11,612 nt of DNA. Origin: JBLHUT01 sp047629975. Its GTDB lineage: Bacteria > Pseudomonadota > Alphaproteobacteria > Rhodobacterales > Rhodobacteraceae. Both the position numbers and the translations under genes were made by a program. Within the stretch, counting starts at the first letter, position 1. The number at the start of each line of letters is the position of its first letter. Below the pieces are notes generated by a model. It was not told the DNA's origin and did no database searches. It worked only from the letters and a program-made list of their open reading frames with translations. Location of the stretch: positions 1 to 11,612 of the forward strand of contig JBLHUT010000093.1 of the NCBI GenBank assembly GCA_047629975.1, in the 5' to 3' direction. Shown piece by piece: positions 6,180 through 11,612 of this stretch.

Positions 6180-8918
6180 TTATTCGGCTGCTGGAAGAAG
6201 TTTCTGGGCGACACGCGAATTGAGCGCATCAGAAGTAAAGACCCGAAGGCCAAGATCGGCGCGGTAACCGTGGATTTCATTCACATCCAGCGCCCGCATG
6301 AACGCCAGAATTTCATGACTGATCACCTGTCCGGGAACCAGAATCGGGAAACCGGGGGGATAGGGAATGATGAACGAAGCCGAGACGACCTCTCGCCCGC
6401 TGTCCATCGCCGCCTTCAACGACCCGTCCAGTTCAAGGTAATCACAGTTCTTTTCGTCATAACTCAGGAAAAACGCGCTGCGGATATCGCCCGCTACGAT
6501 GCTGTCGTCGGGACGGAAGGCATCGTGAAAGCGGCTGAAATCAGGCAGTGGCGGAAGATCTTCCATCAGGTTCTTGACCCGCCGGTCAAACGACAGCTTT
6601 TCCATCCGCGAGGCGTCATCGTGCAATTCGTCAAGCTCTTTGGCGATCTCGACCAGAACCTCGATCAGATAAGCCACAGAAGACCGTGTCGTCCCGATAT
6701 TGGTCATGAAAAGCACAGTATTGCGTGACGTCTTGTTGATCTGGATGCCGTATTTATCCATCAGGATCTTGTTCTTGAACGTGTCGCCGTCCCAACCCGT
6801 CCCCCCGACCAAAAGCGTCACGCGCGTCGCATCAAGAACGAATTCGTCCTTTTCCCAACATTCCCAAGTGTCTGTCCAGCCCTGTTCGGGGTCGTAATAA
6901 CTTGTGACGCCGCTTTCGCGGTGGACCTCGGGGATCATGTCGCCTGCGGTCAGTACCTTGAAGTACTTTTGCAAAAGCGGATGGGTTGAAATGGCACGGC
7001 GCATCGACATTGCGGCCTCGACCTGCCGCTGTACAAATTCGAACCCTTCAAGTTCGACCTGCCGGCGTCCGACATCCAGAGAGGCGATAATCTGGTAATT
7101 AGGCGAGGTCGAGGTGTGGGTCATGTATGCTTCGTGGAAGCTTTGCTCGACCTCTCCCTTGAAGTCCTGATCGTTCACGTGAATCATGGAGCCCTGCCGC
7201 AAACTGGTCAGGGTCTTGTGGGTCGATTGCGTGGTATAGACCCGCACGCGCGCCTTTGGCGACGGGATCAGGCGCGTGTTCAGCAAGGTTTCGTCATCCG
7301 CACCCTCCAGCTCTTTTTGCTGTGCTTTATAGGCCGCGATATGGGCTGGGGTCTTGAACCGTTCGCGCAGCATCTTGGCGGCATGCATCCCTGTCCGCTG
7401 GCGATAGGTCGGGCCAAAACGGGCAAACGCGAACCACGCCTCGTCCCATAGGAAAATCAGGTCGGGCTTGATCGCCAGACATTCCTCCATCATCCGCTCG
7501 ACGTTATAAACGATCCCGTCAAAGGTGCAGTTGGTCAGCAGCAACATCCGCACTTTATCAAGCCGCCCCACCGCCTTGAGGCCCAGCAGGGTTTCCTTGA
7601 TGTCGCGCAGCGGTACAGCGCCGTACATCGAGTATTCATTCAACGGATAGCTATCCAGATACATGACCTGCGCGCCCGCCAGCACCATGCCGTAATGGTG
7701 CGACTTGTGACAATCGCGGTCCACCAGCACGATATCGCCCGGCCGGACCAATGCCTGCACCACGATCTTGTTACAGGTCGATGTGCCGTTCGTCGCAAAG
7801 AACGTCTGCTTTGAGCCAAAGGCACGGCTGGCAAGTTCCTGCGCCTCCTTGATCGGGCCGTGCGGCTCCAACAGGGAATCAAGCCCGCCAGAAGTGGCAG
7901 AGGTTTCGGCAAGGAAAATATTGGGGCCGTAAAACGCCCCCATGTCCTGAATCCAGTGCGAGCGGGTAATCGACTTGCCCCGGCTGATCGGCATCGCATG
8001 AAACACGCCGGTGGGCTGCTTGGAATATTCGACCAACGCGGTAAAGAACGGCGTTTTGTACCGCGCCTGCACCCCGCGCAGGATATTCAGGTGCAACTCC
8101 ATGAAGTCTTCCTGATTGTAAAAGACCCGCCGGCATACTCCAAGATCAAGCCCGGCGATGTCCTCGACCGAGCGTTCGGTCACCAGATAGGCATCAAGCT
8201 CGGGGCGCACCCGCGCCAGCAAGCGGCACAACTCCGGGCCGTAATCCTCGGCTTGCAAGGCGTCGATCTCGTCGGGTCCACCCGCGCGGTTCAGGTATTT
8301 TGTCAAAATGGGCTGGTCGAGCTTGGACTTCAGCACAAGGCCCGGCCGCACGACGATCGCCTGAATGTTGTGGTTGAACAAAACCGCAATCAGCGCATCC
8401 TCGAGGCTGGGCACCACAACGGCTTCGTACATGAACGGGTCTTCGTGGCGGCGCATCCGCAACACGTTGCTCTTGAGCCACCGCTCCTGATGCTCCGACA
8501 CGCTATCAACGATCAGCACCTCGAAATAGGGCTTGGTCATCGCGCGGGCTTCGGGTGATTGCAGCGCCTCGTCGTCCTGTTCATCGGAATCGTGCAGGTC
8601 ATGGTCCAGCGGGATGTGCCGTCGGCGATACGCCCCCGTGGTCAACGCACGCGTGACGCGGTTGATCGAAAAAGCCAGATCGTCGTAATTGCCATGCTCC
8701 ATCTGGCGGCGCAGGTGATCGAATGCAGCCATCCCCGGAAAGGCCCAGTAAGGCTCGATCAGGGCCAGCGACACGAACAGATCCTCGACCTGCTTGCTCA
8801 GCTTTTCAAGCTTGGCCTTGCGCGTTTCCCGCACAAGACCGTTTGCCGCGGCTCGAAGCGCACTCCACCTGTCAGACCGGAGTTGAATCGCCGAGTAATA
8901 CTCATTCACTGAATGCAT
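6180..8918 (-). CDS. Orn/Lys/Arg decarboxylase-family PLP enzyme with N-terminal extension
   Basis: PLP-dependent decarboxylase of the bacterial biodegradative ornithine/lysine/arginine family (fold type I), 912 residues. It is expected to remove the alpha-carboxyl of a basic amino acid to give putrescine, cadaverine or agmatine. Order: an unusual N-terminal region (1-130), a receiver-like wing domain (about 131-270, beginning YFEVLIVDSVSEHQERWLKS), then the catalytic domain. Landmarks are ATNGTSTCNK (375-384, phosphate loop), DRDCHKSHHYG (400-410, His404 over the ring), FLWDEAWFAFARF (489-501, Asp492) and QSTHKTLTSLRQGS (564-577, Lys568 Schiff base). MTHTSTSPNYQIIASLDV follows at 599-616. 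The C-terminal domain has PYPPGFPILVPGQVI (852-866). The stretch between Asp492 and Lys568 is longer than I recall in AdiA. ATG at 8918 has GGAG (8927-8930) at 8 bases. Which amino acid is used cannot be told from motifs; a non-decarboxylating reaction is possible. Confidence 0.93.
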   Translation of the reverse strand: MHSVNEYYSAIQLRSDRWSALRAAANGLVRETRKAKLEKLSKQVEDLFVSLALIEPYWAFPGMAAFDHLRRQMEHGNYDDLAFSINRVTRALTTGAYRRRHIPLDHDLHDSDEQDDEALQSPEARAMTKPYFEVLIVDSVSEHQERWLKSNVLRMRRHEDPFMYEAVVVPSLEDALIAVLFNHNIQAIVVRPGLVLKSKLDQPILTKYLNRAGGPDEIDALQAEDYGPELCRLLARVRPELDAYLVTERSVEDIAGLDLGVCRRVFYNQEDFMELHLNILRGVQARYKTPFFTALVEYSKQPTGVFHAMPISRGKSITRSHWIQDMGAFYGPNIFLAETSATSGGLDSLLEPHGPIKEAQELASRAFGSKQTFFATNGTSTCNKIVVQALVRPGDIVLVDRDCHKSHHYGMVLAGAQVMYLDSYPLNEYSMYGAVPLRDIKETLLGLKAVGRLDKVRMLLLTNCTFDGIVYNVERMMEECLAIKPDLIFLWDEAWFAFARFGPTYRQRTGMHAAKMLRERFKTPAHIAAYKAQQKELEGADDETLLNTRLIPSPKARVRVYTTQSTHKTLTSLRQGSMIHVNDQDFKGEVEQSFHEAYMTHTSTSPNYQIIASLDVGRRQVELEGFEFVQRQVEAAMSMRRAISTHPLLQKYFKVLTAGDMIPEVHRESGVTSYYDPEQGWTDTWECWEKDEFVLDATRVTLLVGGTGWDGDTFKNKILMDKYGIQINKTSRNTVLFMTNIGTTRSSVAYLIEVLVEIAKELDELHDDASRMEKLSFDRRVKNLMEDLPPLPDFSRFHDAFRPDDSIVAGDIRSAFFLSYDEKNCDYLELDGSLKAAMDSGREVVSASFIIPYPPGFPILVPGQVISHEILAFMRALDVNEIHGYRADLGLRVFTSDALNSRVAQKLLPAAE

Positions 8919-8955
8919 AGATTATTCTCCGTTTGAGCGGGATGGCGCATGAGCC

Positions 8956-8984
8956 TGCACAAACGCCCCCGGGGCGCCTGTGCA
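8956..8984 (-). promoter_or_regulatory. Strong 29-base hairpin between nitrilase and decarboxylase genes
   Basis: Perfect two-part inverted repeat: TGCACA (8956-8961) pairs with TGTGCA (8979-8984), and CGCCCC (8964-8969) with GGGGCG (8971-8976), with a symmetric two-base mismatch between the stems. In transcription order it starts 8 bases beyond the nitrilase TAG and ends 37 bases before the decarboxylase ATG. No run of T follows on the minus strand, so it does not look like a classic intrinsic terminator. It could stabilise the upstream mRNA 3' end, be a processing site, act as a partial terminator or be a protein-binding site. The symmetry is seen; its role is inferred. Confidence 0.6.
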
Positions 8985-8991
8985 TCTCTGG

Positions 8992-9990
8992 CTATCCCAG
9001 CGTTGTTTTTCCGATAATGGCGGAAAGATCGCCATCAAGTCCAATTTCGGGTACGATTGCAGGCACATCGGATATGCCGTTATAAATTGAAGAAACGGGT
9101 TCAGTGGGCACATCCACGTGCAACCCCGCCCGCGACCCTTGCATCGGAGTTTCCAGCGGCCCGAGCGTGTTCAGAAAGGCGTCCGTTCCACTTGCGCGGT
9201 CATAGACCGAAAAATCCACTGACCGGTCGCGGAAGCTTTTGAGCACCTGACCAAGACCCTTCATGCCGGTTTCACGCTGCCGGCGAACCATGCTCAGATC
9301 GACTTCGATCGGGAACATGTCTTCCTGGCCCGCGGATTGGTGCAGAATAGTCGACGACGGATCAATCACGCACGATTTTCCCACACCGCCCGCACCAAGC
9401 CCGTTTACATCAATGACATAACACTGGAACTGCGCCGCCGTCGCCCGCGCGATCATCAACTCGGCGTCGCGGTCGGTGGTGCCCGTAAGCACAGGGTGCA
9501 ACAGCACCTCGACCCCTTGACTGGTCAGTTGACGTGTCGTTTCGGGAAACCAGATGTCATAACAAATCGACAGGCCAAAACGGCCGACATGCGGCACATC
9601 GAAGATACAGAATTCAGTTCCCGCCTCGACCCCTGCCTCGTAGGGGCGGAACGGAAACATCTTGCGGTAGCTGGTGACGATGTCGCCATCGGGATTGATC
9701 ACGACCGACGTGTTATAGATCCGTCCATCCGGTGCTTTTTCGAACATCGATCCGGGAATAAGCCAGATCTTGTGGCGCCGCGCGGTTTCGCAAAACACTT
9801 TTACAGCATCATTCTCAAAGGGCTGGGCGAACTTGTTCAAAGGACCGTAAGGGGCCAACTCACTGAACAAAGCCATCTGCGTCCATGGAAAACGCGCCAT
9901 CAGAATATCGATCCGGTGGACCATGCCTTCAACATTCGAATGCAACGCATTCACGTGCATCTGCACGCCTGCAATAGCAAAGGGAATCAT
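8992..9990 (-). CDS. Nitrilase-superfamily carbon-nitrogen hydrolase (amidohydrolase)
   Basis: Carbon-nitrogen hydrolase of the nitrilase superfamily, 332 residues, probably cytosolic. Such enzymes cleave an amide, carbamoyl or nitrile bond through a Glu-Lys-Cys triad. Visible are Glu44 in LFSELAPYGP, Lys110 in SYRKMFPFRPYEAG and the nucleophile Cys143 in FGLSICYDIWFPETTRQL, followed by GVEVLLHPVLTGTTDRDAE and a conserved-looking IARATAAQFQCYVIDVNG. The hydrolase domain ends near residue 250; a C-terminal tail of about 80 residues is of unknown function and may take part in oligomer contacts. Members of this superfamily include N-carbamoylputrescine amidase and omega-amidase, both consistent with a polyamine or amide pathway next to a basic amino acid decarboxylase, but motifs do not settle the substrate. 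ATG at 9990 has GGAG (10002-10005) at a rather long 11-base spacing. It is separated from its neighbours on both sides by ~72-base gaps holding inverted repeats. Confidence 0.92.
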   Translation of the reverse strand: MIPFAIAGVQMHVNALHSNVEGMVHRIDILMARFPWTQMALFSELAPYGPLNKFAQPFENDAVKVFCETARRHKIWLIPGSMFEKAPDGRIYNTSVVINPDGDIVTSYRKMFPFRPYEAGVEAGTEFCIFDVPHVGRFGLSICYDIWFPETTRQLTSQGVEVLLHPVLTGTTDRDAELMIARATAAQFQCYVIDVNGLGAGGVGKSCVIDPSSTILHQSAGQEDMFPIEVDLSMVRRQRETGMKGLGQVLKSFRDRSVDFSVYDRASGTDAFLNTLGPLETPMQGSRAGLHVDVPTEPVSSIYNGISDVPAIVPEIGLDGDLSAIIGKTTLG

Positions 9991-10011
9991 AGCTTGTAGT
10001 TCTCCGTGACA

Positions 10012-10050
10012 CGAGGCGGTGCGCAGGATTGCGCAACAAAATACGCCTCG
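10012..10050 (-). promoter_or_regulatory. Nested inverted repeat upstream of the enzyme cassette
   Basis: In the 72-base gap between the universal stress protein and nitrilase genes, CGAGGCG (10012-10018) and CGCCTCG (10044-10050) form a perfect 7-base inverted repeat. Inside it lies a second pair, TGCGCA (10020-10025) and TGCGCA (10030-10035), separated by 4 bases. Together they can fold as a nested stem in the transcript. No T run follows in the direction of transcription, so termination is not obvious. It could be an operator, an attenuator or a leader structure controlling the cassette; I see no convincing -35/-10 pair nearby. The repeat is seen directly, its function is inferred. Confidence 0.5.
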
Positions 10051-10062
10051 AATCTTGTTGTA

Positions 10063-10494
10063 TTATGCTCGAACGATCAGAACGGAAACAGGCGATCTGC
10101 GCACCACCCGGTCCGCTTGCGACCCGACCAGAAACTCGCGGACACGGTCCGGCGCATGAGACGCCATAACGATCAAATCCGCACTGACATCCTCCATCGT
10201 GGACAATATGCAATCGTGGATTTTGCCGTATCCAAGGTGGGGTCTGGCAGATACGCCCTCGGGGACATGTGCCTTGATCAGCGCCTCAACCGCCCCTTCG
10301 GCTGCTTTGAGGGCCGTTTCCCGGTAATCGTCGGGAAAGTAGTTTTCGACCAGTGCCGCGCCCATATCCGGCAACACCGTCATCACATGCAGTACCCCGC
10401 CCGAGGCCCGCACCAGTTCTGCGGCTTGTGGCAGCGCCGCGCGCCAGGATGCCTCGTGGTTCAGATCGATGGGAAGAAGAACATTTTTATACAT
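10063..10494 (-). CDS. Universal stress protein (UspA-family), TRAP-associated
   Basis: Single-domain universal stress protein of 143 residues with the Rossmann-like UspA fold. It begins MYKNVLLPIDLNHEASWRAA, continues with VLHVMTVLPDMG (34-45) and ends with DLIVMASHAPDRVREFLVGS (106-125), QADRVVRR, then the strand SVSVL-like SPVSVLIVRA at the C-terminus. The usual ATP loop glycines (HGxxG) are replaced by HAPDR, though the later Gly-Ser (124-125) is kept, so nucleotide binding is uncertain. The frame is open to 10551, but the ATG at 10494 is chosen because it gives the family N-terminus and has AAAGGGG (10502-10508) 7 bases upstream; the longer form would overlap the permease gene. It lies 13 bases after the TRAP permease stop. 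In Halomonas the TRAP-linked TeaD protein of this family modulates ectoine uptake; a similar regulatory role here is inference. Confidence 0.92.
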   Translation of the reverse strand: MYKNVLLPIDLNHEASWRAALPQAAELVRASGGVLHVMTVLPDMGAALVENYFPDDYRETALKAAEGAVEALIKAHVPEGVSARPHLGYGKIHDCILSTMEDVSADLIVMASHAPDRVREFLVGSQADRVVRRSPVSVLIVRA

Positions 10495-10501
10495 TGCCGT
10501 A

Positions 10502-10508
10502 CCCCTTT
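10502..10508 (-). promoter_or_regulatory. Ribosome binding site that fixes the universal stress protein start
   Basis: AAAGGGG on the minus strand, 7 bases before the ATG at 10494; its first A is the last base of the TRAP permease TGA. This supports translational coupling of the two genes and the short form of the stress protein. Confidence 0.75.
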
Positions 10509-11612
10509 CAAACCGCCTGTTTGCGCGACGCATTCGCCGCGTTGCGCCCACGTTGCAACATCACGATCGCCCCCAGAACCAGCAAAGCCGGAATGAACAT
10601 CAGATATTTGCTGGGCTGCCCGATGGGCCGCAAAACCCGCAGAACCTCTTGATCCCAGTCAAGCCCCGCATCCGCCGCCGCACTGCCAAAGGCCACGTCG
10701 TCAATCAGCATCTTGCCGTCCGCATCGCGGAACATCAGCCCCGCTGCCTCAAGGCGTTCTTCGCCCGTGGCCTCGTCGCCGATCGGTACCAGCGCCACAA
10801 AGTTGATCGGATCCCCCAGATCGTTCAGCCCTGCCACACGAATGCGCAGATCATCCCCTGCTGGCGTCGCAAGAGCGGCCTGAACAATCGCGGCGGGGGC
10901 TTCCTCGATAAAGGGCGGCGCCACCATATCCATCCAGAAACCGGGACGGAACAACGTAAAGGCCACAAGAATAAGCGCCACAGATTCATAGAACCGGTTT
11001 TTGGCCAGAAACCACCCCTGCGTGGCAGCCGCAAACAAAAGCATTGCCACCGTTGCCACAATGAACACGAATATGCCCTGCCCCATCGTCACATCAATCA
11101 ACAAGAGTTCTGTGTTGAAGATGAACAAGAACGGAAGTGCCGCCGTCCGGAGGCTGTAGAAAAAGGCGATAACGCCGGTCTTGATCGGATCACCGCCCGA
11201 TACTGCCGCGGCCGCAAAACTTGCCAACCCGACAGGAGGCGTCACATCCGCCATGATCCCGAAGTAGAACACGAACAAATGCACCGCAATCAACGGTACA
11301 ATCAGCCCGTTCTGCTGCCCAAGGGTAACGATCACCGGCGCAAGCAGTGCCGACACCACGATATAGTTCGCCGTCGTCGGCAAGCCCATCCCGAGGATCA
11401 ACGACAACACAGCCGTCAGGAACAGGATCGCAAGGATATTGCCACCCGAAAGCACCTCGACCACATCAGCAAGGGCAGACCCCACACCGGTCTGGCTGAC
11501 CGCGCCCACAATGATACCGGCGGTGGCCGTCGCAATGCCGATGCCGATCATGTTTCGCGCACCGATCACAAGACCCTCGATCAGGTCGGTCCAACCCTCT
11601 TTGACAGACGCG
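10508..11612 (-). CDS. TRAP transporter fused permease (TAXI type), C-terminal part; runs off right edge
   Basis: C-terminal 367 residues of a fused small-plus-large TRAP permease, an inner-membrane secondary transporter that works with a periplasmic TAXI-type binding protein. The frame stays open to the right edge, beginning ASVKEGWTDLIEGLVIGARN, so the GTG at 11569 is internal and not the start. Membrane segments with family motifs include IGIGIATATAGIIVGAVSQT, LSLILGMGLPTTANYIVVSA, and FYFGIMADVTPPVGLASFAA followed by GDPIKTGVIAFFYSLRTAALPF. A soluble C-terminal part of about 100 residues, beginning PGFWMDMVAPPF, resembles the DUF3394 tail of fused TRAP permeases; it contains a PDZ-like FGSAAADAGLDWDQEVLRV and ends in a last membrane helix (LMFIPALLVLGAIVML) and a basic tail. 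The binding protein gene is expected further right. The cargo is unknown; the downstream cassette suggests an amine, amino acid or organic acid, by inference only. Confidence 0.93.
   Translation of the reverse strand, partial: ASVKEGWTDLIEGLVIGARNMIGIGIATATAGIIVGAVSQTGVGSALADVVEVLSGGNILAILFLTAVLSLILGMGLPTTANYIVVSALLAPVIVTLGQQNGLIVPLIAVHLFVFYFGIMADVTPPVGLASFAAAAVSGGDPIKTGVIAFFYSLRTAALPFLFIFNTELLLIDVTMGQGIFVFIVATVAMLLFAAATQGWFLAKNRFYESVALILVAFTLFRPGFWMDMVAPPFIEEAPAAIVQAALATPAGDDLRIRVAGLNDLGDPINFVALVPIGDEATGEERLEAAGLMFRDADGKMLIDDVAFGSAAADAGLDWDQEVLRVLRPIGQPSKYLMFIPALLVLGAIVMLQRGRNAANASRKQAV

Noticed and set aside
6180..8918. Naming the decarboxylase as a specific arginine, lysine or ornithine decarboxylase
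   Set aside because: Only family-wide PLP motifs are visible; the extension and insertion make transfer of a specific substrate unsafe.
8956..8984. Intrinsic terminator after the nitrilase gene
   Set aside because: The hairpin is strong, but no T run follows it on the minus strand, so it is listed as a regulatory structure and not a terminator.
10495..10551. Longer start for the universal stress protein
   Set aside because: The family N-terminus begins at MYKNVLLPID with AAAGGGG just upstream; the extension is Arg-rich and overlaps the TRAP permease end.

Overview
The window looks like part of an alphaproteobacterial chromosome, most likely a marine Rhodobacterales/Roseobacter-type organism. 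The basis is moderately high GC, alpha-type coding style, a fused TAXI-type TRAP permease paired with a universal stress protein, and proteins that read like roseobacter homologues. This is an impression from the sequence, not a database placement. All nine genes are on the minus strand, so transcription runs from right to left. Coding density is high, and no RNA gene, insertion sequence, phage gene or CRISPR array is visible.

In transcription order, the right edge holds the C-terminal 367 residues of a fused TRAP transporter permease (10508 to the edge). It is followed 13 bases later by a small universal stress protein (10063-10494). After a 72-base gap containing a nested inverted repeat comes a five-gene enzyme cassette: a nitrilase-superfamily amidohydrolase (8992-9990), a 912-residue Orn/Lys/Arg-decarboxylase-family PLP enzyme (6180-8918), an ATP-grasp ligase (4704-6164), a C45-type Ntn-hydrolase/acyltransferase (3718-4689) and a class III aminotransferase (2366-3700). 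The last four are separated by only 14-17 bases, each with a recognisable ribosome binding site. The nitrilase and decarboxylase genes are 73 bases apart, with a strong 29-base hairpin between them.

A 131-base gap then precedes a separate two-gene efflux module: an RND periplasmic adaptor (1062-2234) and the first 352 residues of its HAE1-type RND permease (1-1056, running off the left edge).

The cassette is the most interesting part. It combines an amine-forming decarboxylase, an ATP-dependent carboxylate-amine ligase, two unrelated amide-cleaving or acyl-transferring folds (nitrilase and Ntn/C45) and an omega-aminotransferase. That set fits a route in which an amino acid is decarboxylated, the amine is acylated or joined to an amino acid, the intermediate is transaminated, and the amide is later hydrolysed or exchanged. 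It would resemble the gamma-glutamyl-putrescine pathway in logic but use different enzyme families. I do not recognise it as a characterised pathway; the substrates are unknown and the scheme is inference.
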